From NCBI RefSeq assembly GCF_030177755.1, contig NZ_CP126539.1, positions 2,628,001 to 2,692,000 of the forward strand: DNA of 64,000 bases, written 5' to 3'. This document shows positions 38,658 to 48,054 of this stretch, piece after piece (position 1 is the stretch's first letter; every line of letters starts with the position of its first letter). The notes below the pieces were generated by a model. That model was given only the letters and a program-made list of their open reading frames with translations. It did not search any database and was not told the DNA's origin. This stretch comes from Devosia sp. RR2S18. Lineage in GTDB: Bacteria > Pseudomonadota > Alphaproteobacteria > Rhizobiales > Devosiaceae. The translations under genes and the position numbers were made by a program.

Positions 38658-40223
38658 ATGACTGCAAAATGGAGGGGCGTAGCAGCCCTGGCTCTTGCGA
38701 CAGCATTGGCGCTGTCTGGTCCTGCCAACGCGCAAACACCGCCCAATGTTCTCGTCGTCGGCCAAATCGCCGAACCGCAATCGCTCGATCCGCATGTCTC
38801 TACGGCCACCAACGACTTCCGCATCGCGGTCAACATCTATGACGGTCTGGTCCGCAACAAGCCTGGCACGCTTGAGATCGAACCGGCTCTGGCGACCGAC
38901 TGGAGCGTGTCCGAAGATGGCCTCACCTACACCTTCAATCTGCGAGAAGGCGTGACCTTCCACGACGGGTCGCCATTCAATGCCGAGGCAGTGAAGTTCA
39001 ACTTTGACCGCATGCTCGACGAGAGCCACCCCTTCCACGAGACGGGCCCATTCCCGCTGTCGTTCCAGTTCTCGGCGGTCGAAGAGGTCACCGTCATCGA
39101 CGACAACACTGTCGAGTTCACGCTCAACGAACCGTTTGCGCCCTTCCTCTCCAATCTCGCCTCCCCCACCGGGCTCATTGTTTCCCCTGCGGCCGTCGAG
39201 CAGCATGGTGCCGATTATGGCCGCAATCCCTCTGGCACCGGCGCCTTCAAGTTCGAAGAGTGGCAGGCCAATCAGCGGGTGGTGGCCTCGCGCAATGAGA
39301 ACTATTGGGATGGCGCAGCGCCGCTCGAAGCGGTGGTCTTCCGTCCCATTACCGATGCCAATACCCGGGTCGCCGAGATGCTCTCGGGTGGCATCGACGT
39401 ACTGCTGGAAACACCACCGGACAATGTGGCGAACTTCGCCACCGATGACAGTTTCATCGTGCACGAAACGACCGGCCCGCATGTCTGGTACGTCATGCTC
39501 AACATGAAGGAAGGCCCTTTCACCGACCAGCGGGTACGCCAGGCGGTGAACTACGCCGTGAACAAGGAGAGCCTCGTCAACGACGTCCTCCAGGGCACCG
39601 CCACGGTTTCGGCCGGCCCCATTCCCTCGGCTTTCAACTGGGCCCACAACGAAGCGGTCAAGCCCTACCCCTATGATCCCGAGCGTGCCCGCGACCTTTT
39701 GGCCGAAGCGGACGCCGAGGGCGCCGAGCTGACCTTCTTTGTGACCGAAGGTGGATCGGGCATGCTGGACCCGGTCCCAATGGGAACCGCGATCCAGGCA
39801 GACCTCGCTGCCGTCGGTCTCGACGTCAACATCGAGACCTATGAGTGGAACACCTTCCTGGCTGAAGTGAACCCCGGCCTCGAGGGCAAGGCGGACATGG
39901 CAGAGATGGCTTGGATGACAACCGATCCCGACACCCTGCCCTTCCTGACGCTCCGCACCGGAGCCTGGCCGGAGGAAGGCGGCTTCAATTCGTCCTACTA
40001 CTCCAATCCTGAAGTGGACGAACTGCTGGACCGGGCCCGCACCTCGACCGATCAGGAGGAACGCGGCGAGCTCTACCGGCAGGTGCAGGAAATCGTTCAT
40101 GAGGACGCGCCCTGGCTCTTCGTCGCCAACTGGCAGCAAAACGCGGTGACCAGCGCGGCAGTGGGCGATTTCCAGCTGCAGCCGGACTTCAGCCTCGTGC
40201 TGCGCGACGTCACCAAGCAATAG
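38658..40223 (+). CDS. peptide ABC substrate-binding protein, family 5 (DppA/GsiB-like)
   Basis: This 521-aa protein has a signal peptide (MTAKWRGVAALALATALALS, cleavage after ANA) and AGGAGG upstream at a good distance. Family features include PQSLDPHVSTATNDFRIAVN, LREGVTFHDGSPFNAEAVKF, NPSGTGAFKFEEW and RVRQAVNYAVNKESLVNDVL. It leads an operon that ends with an M42 hydrolase. The ligand is probably a small peptide or peptide-like compound cleaved inside by that enzyme. Confidence 0.9.
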   Translation: MTAKWRGVAALALATALALSGPANAQTPPNVLVVGQIAEPQSLDPHVSTATNDFRIAVNIYDGLVRNKPGTLEIEPALATDWSVSEDGLTYTFNLREGVTFHDGSPFNAEAVKFNFDRMLDESHPFHETGPFPLSFQFSAVEEVTVIDDNTVEFTLNEPFAPFLSNLASPTGLIVSPAAVEQHGADYGRNPSGTGAFKFEEWQANQRVVASRNENYWDGAAPLEAVVFRPITDANTRVAEMLSGGIDVLLETPPDNVANFATDDSFIVHETTGPHVWYVMLNMKEGPFTDQRVRQAVNYAVNKESLVNDVLQGTATVSAGPIPSAFNWAHNEAVKPYPYDPERARDLLAEADAEGAELTFFVTEGGSGMLDPVPMGTAIQADLAAVGLDVNIETYEWNTFLAEVNPGLEGKADMAEMAWMTTDPDTLPFLTLRTGAWPEEGGFNSSYYSNPEVDELLDRARTSTDQEERGELYRQVQEIVHEDAPWLFVANWQQNAVTSAAVGDFQLQPDFSLVLRDVTKQ

Positions 40224-40234
40224 TCTCAACCCCG

Positions 40235-40259
40235 GTCCCGCGGCCCCTCGCTGCGGGAC
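40235..40259 (+). terminator. stem-loop after binding-protein gene
   Basis: GTCCCGC and GCGGGAC form a seven-base stem 11 bases after the stop, before the permease. This is weaker than the other four but in the same place. Confidence 0.5.
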
Positions 40260-40284
40260 TTCTCCTGCCGCGGTGGTGGTGCCC

Positions 40285-41232
40285 ATGACTGGCTATATTG
40301 TCCGACGCCTTCTCACAGCCGTGCCGGTGATCCTGGGGTTGTCGGTGATCGTCTTCCTCATCATGGCGATGATCCCCGGCGATCCGGCTCTGGCGATCCT
40401 GGGCTCCTATGCAACGCCCGAGAATGTCGACCGCATCAACCGGGCGTTGGGGCTCGATCGCTCGCTACCCGAGCAGTACTTCATCTGGATCACCAACCTT
40501 GTCCAGGGTGACTTCGGCCGCTCCTACATCCTCAACCGCCCCGTGCTCGATGAAGTGCTGGAGCGCTTTGGTGCTACAATGATCCTGGCCGGCACGGCGC
40601 TCGTCCTGTGCTCCATACTGGGCCTGCTCACCGGCATCGCTTCAGCCGTGCGCCAGTTTGGCTGGACCGATCGCATCCTGACCTTCTTTGTGCTGATCGG
40701 CATTTCCATGCCCGCCTTCTGGCTCGGCCTGATCTTTATCTTCTTCTTTGCCGTGCAGTGGCGTCTCCTCCCCGCCTCGGGCATGTATGCCGTTTATGGC
40801 GGCGGCGACCTGCCTGACCTCCTGCGCCACCTTATTCTCCCGGCCGCGACCCTGGCCATTGTTGCAACCGGCGTCATCGCCCGCCTCACCCGTGCTGCCA
40901 TGCTCGAGGTGCTGCGGCAGGATTTCGTGCGGACAGCACGCGCCAAGGGCTTGTCGGAACGCAAGGTGATCTATCGCCATGCTTTTCGCGCAGCGCTTGT
41001 CTCCATCATTCCCGTCATCGGGGTTCAGGCCGGGTTCGTTCTGGGCGGCTCGGTTTACATCGAGACGGTGTTCCAGTGGCCAGGCCTGGGCGCCATGTTG
41101 GTCAAGGCCGTCTCGACGCGTGATCTCCTCTTGGTACAAGGTGGTGTGCTCGTGGCGGCGACCGCCTATGTGCTGGTTAATCTGGCGACCGACGTTGCCC
41201 AGGCCATGCTCGACCCGAGGCTCAAGGCATGA
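40285..41232 (+). CDS. peptide ABC transporter permease, DppB type
   Basis: The 315-aa protein starts MTGYIVRRLLTAVPVILGLS at the ATG at 40285; an in-frame GTG at 40273 is also possible. Six helices, the coupling loop FVRTARAKGLSERKVIYRHA and the normal end MLDPRLKA are present. It overlaps the fused permease-ATPase gene by four bases. Confidence 0.9.
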   Translation: MTGYIVRRLLTAVPVILGLSVIVFLIMAMIPGDPALAILGSYATPENVDRINRALGLDRSLPEQYFIWITNLVQGDFGRSYILNRPVLDEVLERFGATMILAGTALVLCSILGLLTGIASAVRQFGWTDRILTFFVLIGISMPAFWLGLIFIFFFAVQWRLLPASGMYAVYGGGDLPDLLRHLILPAATLAIVATGVIARLTRAAMLEVLRQDFVRTARAKGLSERKVIYRHAFRAALVSIIPVIGVQAGFVLGGSVYIETVFQWPGLGAMLVKAVSTRDLLLVQGGVLVAATAYVLVNLATDVAQAMLDPRLKA

Positions 41233-43022
41233 CCGATATTCCTCTGCCGCTTCCCGTAAAGACCCACGCGCGGCTCTCAAGCTGGCAATTGCTGATGAGC
41301 AACCGGATGGCTGCCGGCGGCCTCTTCCTGCTTGGGGCCATCCTCCTGCTTGCAGCTTTGGCGCCAATCCTGCCGCTGCCCGACCCCGACCTCACCGATC
41401 AGCCCAACCGGCTCCTGCCGCCGTTCTCACCCGGGCACCTTCTCGGCACCGACCATCTCGGCCGTGACATCCTGGCCCGCCTGCTTTGGGGCACCCAGGT
41501 TTCCATCCTTGTTGGGCTCAGCGCCACTCTGATCGCGGCGTTCTTCGGCTCACTCATTGGGCTGGTCGCGGGCTATGTCGGCGGACACACCGACAATGTC
41601 ATGATGCGCCTGATCGATATGCTGATGGCGTTTCCCTACATTCTCCTGGCGCTCGCCATTGTTGCAGTGCTCGGTCCGGGGCTGCTCAACGCGCTCTACG
41701 CCATCGCCTTGGTCAACATTCCCTTCTTTGCCCGCAATATCCGCGGCGTCGTTCTTTCGACCCGCCATCGCGAGTTTATCGACGCGGCGCGCCTCTCCGG
41801 CAAAAGCCATCCGGAAATCCTCTTTACCGAGGTCCTGCCCAACGTCCTGCCGGTGATCGTCATCACCATGTCCACCACTGTGGGTTGGATGATCCTTGAA
41901 ACCGCGGGCCTCTCCTTCCTCGGCCTTGGCGCCCAGCCACCCACTTCCGATCTCGGCTCCATGCTGGGCCAGGGCCGCGCGCAGCTCTTCACCGCGCCAC
42001 ATGTATCGATGATCCCCGGCCTCATGATCTTTGCACTGGTCATGAGCATCAACCTGCTCGGTGATGGGGTGCGCGATGTGCTCGATCCGCGACTCCGCTC
42101 CGGTGCCCTCAGCCGCCCCATGTCTGTCACGACCATAGATCGAAAGATCACGCCGGCGCCGACGCGCCCTTACTCTGACCTGCTGGAAGTGGAGCATCTG
42201 GAGACCGGTTTCCGCGCCAGCGGCGGCACTGTACCGGCGGTAAGAGGCGTGAGCTTCCGCTTAGGCAAGGGCGAATGCCTGGGCCTGATCGGGGAGAGCG
42301 GATCGGGCAAGAGCGTAACGGCCCTCTCGCTGCTCGGGCTTGTCCCCTCTCCTCCGGGCGTCATCAGCGGCGGCGCTGTTTATCTGGAGGGAACCGACCT
42401 CCTGTCTCTTCCGCAAGGCCAGATGATCGCGCAGCGGGGAGCGCGGGTGTCTTATGTCTTCCAGGATCCGCTCACGACACTGCATCCGCTGCTGTCGGTG
42501 GGCGACCAGGTCGCCGAGGCTATTACCGCGCATCAGCCGGTCGGCAAGCGGGAGGCCATGGCGCGCGCCGTCTCACTAATGGAGACCGTGGGTATTCGCG
42601 ATGCGCAACACCGCGCCAGTGCGTACCCACACGAACTCTCAGGCGGGCAGCGCCAGCGCATCGGCATCGCCATGGCACTCGCCAATGATCCTGACGTCAT
42701 CATTGCTGACGAGCCCACCACGGCGCTCGACGTCACGGTACAGGCGCGTATTCTCGATCTGCTGCAAGACCTCCGCCGCAGTCGTGGCCTGGCCCTCCTT
42801 CTCATCACCCATGATTTTGGCGTCGTGGCCGGCGTTTGCGACCGCGTAGCCGTGATGAAGGAGGGGGAGATCGTTGAACAAGGTCCCACCCCATCAGTGC
42901 TGGGTGCCCCGCAACACGACTACACCAGGCGTCTTATCGCCTGCGTCCCCGAACTCGGCGAGGGCCGCTTGTTCCTCGACAAGGTGCGCCCGCTCTTTGC
43001 AGCGGCGGAGGCCCGGGCATGA
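41229..43022 (+). CDS. fused DppC-type permease and DppD-type ATPase
   Basis: One 597-aa polypeptide carries a complete DppC permease (residues about 1-295; LLGTDHLGRDILARLLWGTQ, AARLSGKSHPEILFTEVLP, ending DPRLRSGALSR). A linker follows, then a complete ATPase (Walker A IGESGSGKSVTALSLL, signature LSGGQRQRIGIAMAL, Walker [13 protein letters not shown]). No stop or start lies between them, and both halves are in one frame, so this is a natural fusion. Such permease/ATP-binding fusions are known in some bacteria. The stoichiometry would still be one permease pair with two ATPases, together with the separate DppB and DppF proteins. Confidence 0.9.
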   Translation: MTDIPLPLPVKTHARLSSWQLLMSNRMAAGGLFLLGAILLLAALAPILPLPDPDLTDQPNRLLPPFSPGHLLGTDHLGRDILARLLWGTQVSILVGLSATLIAAFFGSLIGLVAGYVGGHTDNVMMRLIDMLMAFPYILLALAIVAVLGPGLLNALYAIALVNIPFFARNIRGVVLSTRHREFIDAARLSGKSHPEILFTEVLPNVLPVIVITMSTTVGWMILETAGLSFLGLGAQPPTSDLGSMLGQGRAQLFTAPHVSMIPGLMIFALVMSINLLGDGVRDVLDPRLRSGALSRPMSVTTIDRKITPAPTRPYSDLLEVEHLETGFRASGGTVPAVRGVSFRLGKGECLGLIGESGSGKSVTALSLLGLVPSPPGVISGGAVYLEGTDLLSLPQGQMIAQRGARVSYVFQDPLTTLHPLLSVGDQVAEAITAHQPVGKREAMARAVSLMETVGIRDAQHRASAYPHELSGGQRQRIGIAMALANDPDVIIADEPTTALDVTVQARILDLLQDLRRSRGLALLLITHDFGVVAGVCDRVAVMKEGEIVEQGPTPSVLGAPQHDYTRRLIACVPELGEGRLFLDKVRPLFAAAEARA

Positions 43023-43822
43023 CCGACGCCATTGCCATCGACCAGGTGAACAAGATCTTTGGCGGCGGCCGCACCTTCTTTGGCCGGGAGCGCCGGGCCC
43101 TTCATGCTGTGCGTGACGTGACCCTTTCGGTGCGCGACGGCGAGACGCTGGCTGTCGTGGGCGAAAGCGGATCGGGTAAATCCACCTTGGCGCGCATGCT
43201 GGTGGGCCTCGAGCGTCCGACTTCAGGCAGCATTACCATTGCCGGCAAGAGCGCGGCTGATTTGCGCTCTGAGGGCGCTCCGGCCTTCGGCCGCATAATT
43301 CAATATGTGTTTCAAGACCCAATCGCTTCCCTTAATCCCCGCAAGACCATCGACAGGATACTCGACGTGCCGCTCCGACGCCTCGCCCGCCTGGATGCCG
43401 CTGCCGGAGCGGCGCGCAAGCGGCAATTGCTTGATGCAGTGCAGATGCCGTCGAACACGCTGGAGCGCTTTCCCCATGAGTTCTCCGGAGGGCAGGCCCA
43501 GCGCATTGCCATCGCTCGAGCGCTGGCTGCGGACGCGCGCATCCTTGTTCTGGACGAGCCGGTAAGCGCACTCGACGTTTCCGTTCAGGCCCAGGTCCTC
43601 CTGCTGCTTGACGAGCTGAAGCGCGAGTTCGGCCTTTCCTACCTCTTCATCAGTCATGATCTGGCCGTTGTGGAATCGGTCGCCGACCGCGTCGCCGTCA
43701 TGTATCTGGGCGAAGTCGTCGAGACCGGTGACGCCTGGCAGATATTTGCCGCCCCCGCCCACGACTACACCCGCAATCTTCTCGCCAGTGCGCCGCGCCT
43801 CGCGCCCACTCACCCAGCCTGA
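43019..43822 (+). CDS. peptide ABC transporter ATP-binding protein, DppF type
   Basis: This 267-aa ATPase has Walker [17 protein letters not shown]-loop VFQDPIASLNPRKT, signature FSGGQAQRIAIARAL (Ala in place of the usual Arg) and Walker B ILVLDEPVSALD. It overlaps the fusion gene by four bases and is followed by the GntR gene after four bases. Confidence 0.9.
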   Translation: MTDAIAIDQVNKIFGGGRTFFGRERRALHAVRDVTLSVRDGETLAVVGESGSGKSTLARMLVGLERPTSGSITIAGKSAADLRSEGAPAFGRIIQYVFQDPIASLNPRKTIDRILDVPLRRLARLDAAAGAARKRQLLDAVQMPSNTLERFPHEFSGGQAQRIAIARALAADARILVLDEPVSALDVSVQAQVLLLLDELKREFGLSYLFISHDLAVVESVADRVAVMYLGEVVETGDAWQIFAAPAHDYTRNLLASAPRLAPTHPA

Positions 43823-43826
43823 GCCG

Positions 43827-44651
43827 ATGACCTCAATCAACACCATCGCAGATCTGCCTGACCTTGCAGCACCCGCTGCCAAGCGCAAGCGTACCGACGA
43901 GATCGTGGACGCCATCAAGCGCATGATTGTCGAGCACGGGCTCGAGCCCGGAGACCGCCTCCCCCAGGAGCGCGAGCTCATGGCCCAGTTCGAAGCGGGC
44001 AAGAGCACCGTGCGCGAGGCTCTCAAGGGCCTCGAGGTTCAAGGTTTGATCCGCGTTCGCACCGGTCCTGGCGGCGGGGCCTTCATCGAGCGCATGTCGG
44101 AAGGCCGGGCCATGAGCCTTCTGTCCAACTTCCTTTTCGCCAAGGATCTGAGCATCGCCAACATCTACGCCATGCGAAAGGTGCTTGAGCCACTTGTCGC
44201 CGCTGATGCAGTCGAGCTGATCGATGAGACCGGTTTCCAGCGTCTCGGCGAGATCATTGCCATCTATGACCATGAGCCAGCCGATGCCCAAGAACGCTGG
44301 CACCAGCGCATGGCCGAACTCGACTTCCATGGCGTGGTTGCCGAATATTCGAGCAATCCCGCGCTCGCTTTCACCTGCCGCTTTCTCCAGCGGCTCCTCA
44401 AAGATCTGACGGTCTGCCAGGATATCTACCAGCAGCCCGAACCAGTACTGCGCAGCTCCGGCATTCAGCACCAGCGCGATCTGATTGCGGCCATGCGGCG
44501 CAAGGACAAGCAAGCGGTCCAGGCGATCATGACCGAGCACATGCAGGAGGCCGAACAGCATATGCTCGATCTTCAGGCTCGGCTGGAGGATCGTTTTCTG
44601 GAGGAGACCCGGCACGGGGCCACCAGGTCACGAAAGGCCGTGGCGCGATGA
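43827..44651 (+). CDS. GntR family regulator (FadR-type)
   Basis: The ATG at 43827 (MTSINTIADLPDLAAP) opens a 274-aa regulator. A winged-helix domain lies at residues about 23-90 (RLPQERELMAQFEAGKSTVR, followed by EALKGLEVQGLIRVR), with an all-helical C-terminal ligand domain (FCD-like) after it. It sits inside the importer operon between the last ATPase and the M42 gene, overlapping the latter by four bases. It therefore probably controls its own transcript through the dyad at 38564-38600. Its ligand may be the imported compound or a breakdown product. Confidence 0.85.
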   Translation: MTSINTIADLPDLAAPAAKRKRTDEIVDAIKRMIVEHGLEPGDRLPQERELMAQFEAGKSTVREALKGLEVQGLIRVRTGPGGGAFIERMSEGRAMSLLSNFLFAKDLSIANIYAMRKVLEPLVAADAVELIDETGFQRLGEIIAIYDHEPADAQERWHQRMAELDFHGVVAEYSSNPALAFTCRFLQRLLKDLTVCQDIYQQPEPVLRSSGIQHQRDLIAAMRRKDKQAVQAIMTEHMQEAEQHMLDLQARLEDRFLEETRHGATRSRKAVAR

Positions 44652-45715
44652 TCGACCAGACCTACCTCCTTGATAAGTTGAGTGCGCTGCTGCGCACGCC
44701 CAGTCCGGTGGGCATGACCGACGCGGCCACCGCTCTCGTTGCCGGTTGGCTGCGGGACCTTGGCTATTCACCTCAGTTCACCCGGCGGGGCGTTCTGTTC
44801 GTCACCATTGGAGCGGGCAGCCCGCAGCGAGCACTGGCAGCTCACCTGGACACCCTTGGCGCCATGGTCACCGAGCTCAAGGACAATGGGCGCCTCGCCC
44901 TGCGCAACACCGGCACCTGGGCCGCGCGTTTCGCCGAGGACGCACGCGTTTCGGTCTTCACCGACACGGGCCAGGCACGCGGCACCATTCTGCCCCTAAA
45001 GGCTTCCGGACACCGCTTCAACACTGATGTCGATACCCAAGAAGCCAGCTGGGACAATCTTGAAATCCGACTGGACCTGCCGGTCTATAACCGCGCCGAT
45101 CTGGAGGCTGCGGGTTTCAATGTCGGTGACATGGTAGCGGTGGACGCCCAGCCAGAAGTCGTTGAGGGTTTCATCGTCTCCCGGCATCTGGACGACAAGG
45201 CCGGCTGCGCTGCACTTCTTGCCGCTCTCAAGGCGTTCAAGGACCGCGACGTCTTGCCCGCAGTGCCGTGCCAGGTGATGTTCACAATTGCCGAGGAGAT
45301 CGGCATCGGCGGCACGCATGGTTTCGGGCCGGACGTACAGGAACTGGTTGCCATCGACAATTCCGTTTCTGGCCCGAACCAGGCAACCCGCGATGACTCC
45401 CTGGCTATTGCCATGCGCGATCGGCAGGGGCCATTCGACACCGCTCTCACCCGCCACCTGCTTTCATTATGCCAGATCAACAGCATTCCCCATGTCAGAG
45501 ACACCTTTCGCCACTATCGCTCCGATAGTGCAGCTGCCGTGGAGGCCGGCTGGGATCTGCGCGTCGGGCTCGCCTGTTTTGCCCTCGACAGCTCACATGG
45601 CTGGGAACGCACCCATATTGCCTCGCTCGTTGCCTTAGCCCGACTGATCTGCGCCTATGTCGAAAGTCCTCTTGTGCCGCTCCCGGCCGAGACATACGAG
45701 GCGAGCCGGGACTAG
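44648..45715 (+). CDS. M42 family metallopeptidase-like hydrolase (NAGGN-trio type)
   Basis: This 355-aa cytoplasmic zinc hydrolase has the expected metal ligands: LAAHLDTLGAMV, SRHLDDKAGCA, TIAEEIGIGG, VAIDNSV and SSHGWERTH. The stretch GTWAARFAEDARVSVFTDTG with RGTILPLKASGHRFNTDVDT resembles, from memory, the M42 member of the N-acetylglutaminylglutamine amide (NAGGN) osmoprotectant trio. The partner genes asnO and ngg are absent here. Instead it closes a peptide importer operon. It probably removes amino acids or acyl groups from the imported peptide, and might degrade NAGGN or a similar compound. Confidence 0.8.
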   Translation: MIDQTYLLDKLSALLRTPSPVGMTDAATALVAGWLRDLGYSPQFTRRGVLFVTIGAGSPQRALAAHLDTLGAMVTELKDNGRLALRNTGTWAARFAEDARVSVFTDTGQARGTILPLKASGHRFNTDVDTQEASWDNLEIRLDLPVYNRADLEAAGFNVGDMVAVDAQPEVVEGFIVSRHLDDKAGCAALLAALKAFKDRDVLPAVPCQVMFTIAEEIGIGGTHGFGPDVQELVAIDNSVSGPNQATRDDSLAIAMRDRQGPFDTALTRHLLSLCQINSIPHVRDTFRHYRSDSAAAVEAGWDLRVGLACFALDSSHGWERTHIASLVALARLICAYVESPLVPLPAETYEASRD

Positions 45716-45942
45716 TCCCGTTCTCTCCAGCAACTGACCTCGCCAATGCCTCCCTGCAACTTGCCACCCACCCCCTCATTGATGCAGCGGACACCGTGCC
45801 AAGTTCAAGAGGGGCCGCACTGGATGCAGATCCGCGCGCGGCCCGTCCTAACAAGCTGGCATAGAAGATTCAGCACTGGAGCCCGAAGATCCAAACAGGC
45901 AAATCCGGTCCGGACGACCGTCCAACAAGCAGTGATTTGAAC

Positions 45943-47172
45943 ATGAACACAGATGGTCGTGCAGTCCCTCGTGTATCGACATTCTCCAATATGACCACTG
46001 GAACAGGGGCGCTGCTGCTGCTGGCGCTCGGGCACACCATTTCCAATCTCGTACGCACCCTCCCGGCGGTCTCGACCGATGTCATCGCCGAGAGTTTTTC
46101 GGTGTCGCCCGGCGAGGTCGCCGCCATGACTGGTGTTTACCACCTTGCCTTTGCGGCAGGGCAAATCCCGGTCGGCGTTGCGCTTGACCGCTACGGCGTC
46201 AAGAGCGTCTTCATGGTGCTGATCGCCACCATCGCCGCAGGTGCTTTGTTGACTGCACTCGCTTCGAATCCGGCAGCTTTTCTGCTGGGCCAGGCCGTGC
46301 TGGGGCTGGGGTGTTCGGGTATGCTACTGTGCCCCCTCACCTACGCGGCCAAATCTCTGAGCAGCGCCAACTTTGCGCTCTGGTCCGCCCTGGTCCTGGC
46401 AGTGGGCAATAGCGGCATGCTGCTGTCAGCCAGTCCCATGGCCTATCTGATCGAAGTGGCTGGTTGGCAGCCTGCCTTCCTGGTGTCGTCTGTCCTGGCC
46501 TTGAGCCTTGCCCTTTTTGCTTGGCTGGCTCTTCCGGCCGATCGGGGCGCACCTTCGGCGGATCGCGATGCCGGCTCGGAATTCCGGCAGGTGGTGAGAA
46601 TCGGCCTCTCACCTGTCCTGCGTGGGGTCATTTGCCTGGCCTTTGTTTCCTTTGCCGTGGTTATCGGCATACGCGGCATGTGGGCGGGCCCATGGCTCAT
46701 GGAGGTCAAGGGTATGGACCGTGTCGGCGCGGGCAATGTGATGCTCGTGCTGACTGTGATGCTGATCACCATGCCCATGGTGATCAGCCTTGTGGACCGG
46801 CGTGTCCAGAGGAAAGGCGCTCTGCTGATAGGGGGACATCTGCTGGCCGGGGCCGTGCTTGTCGCCCTTTGTTTGGGAGCCGAACTGCCGGTGAGTTACG
46901 ATATCGTGTTGCTGGTCATCTTCGGTATTGCTGTGTCGGTGCAGCCGCTGCTTTTTGCCTTGGGCCGCCAGTCAGTTGACACCGCCGATGCCGGCAAGGC
47001 CCTTGCCGCGGTCAATCTGGCGTTCTTTGCCGGGGCGGCGGCGATCCAGGCCTTGTCCGCACCCGTCGAGTGGCTCGGAGGCGTGGGTGGGGTCATCGCC
47101 TTTTTGGGCGCGTTGTCGTTTCTGGGGGCACTGGTCTTCTGGTGCATTGGTGGTCGGGCCCACCGAGAATGA
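45943..47172 (+). CDS. MFS transporter
   Basis: This 409-aa protein with about 12 membrane helices has the MFS loop LDRYGVKSVF between helices 2 and 3 (residues about 85-95). A central hydrophilic loop (ADRGAPSADRDAGSEFRQVV) separates the two halves. I used the ATG at 45943; a TTG six bases earlier is in frame. It lies about 230 bases after the M42 gene and may be separately expressed. The substrate is unknown. Confidence 0.85.
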   Translation: MNTDGRAVPRVSTFSNMTTGTGALLLLALGHTISNLVRTLPAVSTDVIAESFSVSPGEVAAMTGVYHLAFAAGQIPVGVALDRYGVKSVFMVLIATIAAGALLTALASNPAAFLLGQAVLGLGCSGMLLCPLTYAAKSLSSANFALWSALVLAVGNSGMLLSASPMAYLIEVAGWQPAFLVSSVLALSLALFAWLALPADRGAPSADRDAGSEFRQVVRIGLSPVLRGVICLAFVSFAVVIGIRGMWAGPWLMEVKGMDRVGAGNVMLVLTVMLITMPMVISLVDRRVQRKGALLIGGHLLAGAVLVALCLGAELPVSYDIVLLVIFGIAVSVQPLLFALGRQSVDTADAGKALAAVNLAFFAGAAAIQALSAPVEWLGGVGGVIAFLGALSFLGALVFWCIGGRAHRE

Positions 47173-47284
47173 GACAAAAAAGAGATCATCGCGGCGCTCG
47201 AGGATACTCTGACGGGCCGGTGCCCTGTTGTGCCGAAATATGCGCTGCCCGCAGCGATATGCCCGACGATGGTTGAGTGTCGAC

Positions 47285-47560
47285 AGCCGCGAGGGCTTCA
47301 AGTCCTGCGGCTGCCTGATTCCTGCCGATGGCCATGTCGAGTGGACCAAGGCCGAGGACGGCGGCAAGGACCCCTGCCTCCTGCAGCTGCCGGATGGGCA
47401 GCCGTTCTCCTTCGCCGGCATCTGGGCCCATAACGACAATCTGGGCGTCACCAGCTGCACCATCATCACGGCGCCGGCGGTGCCGGAGATCGCCGACATC
47501 ACACCCGCATGCCGGTGATGCTGCTATCCGAAGCCTAAGGCAGCTGGCTGGACACCGATC
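47285..47560 (+). pseudogene. SOS response-associated peptidase (SRAP/YedK/HMCES) fragment
   Basis: The frame CLIPADGHVEWTKAEDGGKD, FSFAGIWAHNDNLGVTSCTI and ITAPAVPEIADI is the central part of a SRAP protein. After TACATCACACC the frame breaks and a +1 frame gives RMPVMLLSEA, then stops. The N-terminus with the catalytic Cys2 is missing or scrambled. It cannot be functional. Bases up to 47758 hold another unassigned relic frame (EFLRVSQASNNRRYEG) with no recognised family. Confidence 0.7.
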
Positions 47561-47802
47561 TTTAGGGCACCAACGCCAAAGGCCCTGTTTCTGAAAGCCC
47601 AGATCGCCAGCCAGCTGGAGTTCCTCCGGGTCAGCCAAGCCTCGAATAACCGCCGGTACGAGGGCACGGGAAACCAAGAAGCCGTTGATAAATTCGCTCT
47701 AGACGGGCTTCTGAGTACCCAGGAGGTGATCGGCGCCTTAACCTTTCGACAACCATAAGCCTCGATCCTACGGCCTCGATTAACTTGTCCGGAGCCGCGC
47801 AA

Positions 47803-48054
47803 ATGCGTTCTCTTGCGGCCGCCCTTGGGTGCCTAGCTCTTATCGCTGTCGTTCCAGCTCTCGATGCAGGAGCGGCATCTCCTCAGAGAAGTCCAGAGTT
47901 GAAACTGCTAAAGCCGGGGCTTACCTATGTGAGCAACTTCCCCTTCGAAGATCGTCAGGCTGCCTGTCTCGTTCTCGAGTACGAGGAGGACACTCCTGCG
48001 TTCGCCGGTTGTTTGCGGGGTGACTTTCCAGAGAACCCATGGTTCGCGGTTTAG
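47803..48054 (+). CDS. small secreted hypothetical protein (83 aa)
   Basis: The ATG at 47803 opens a signal peptide (MRSLAAALGCLALIAVVPAL, cleavage near AGA). A 55-residue mature part with two cysteines (AACLVLEYEEDTPAFAGCLR) follows and could form one disulfide. No family is recognised. It lies alone between relic sequences. Confidence 0.4.
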   Translation: MRSLAAALGCLALIAVVPALDAGAASPQRSPELKLLKPGLTYVSNFPFEDRQAACLVLEYEEDTPAFAGCLRGDFPENPWFAV

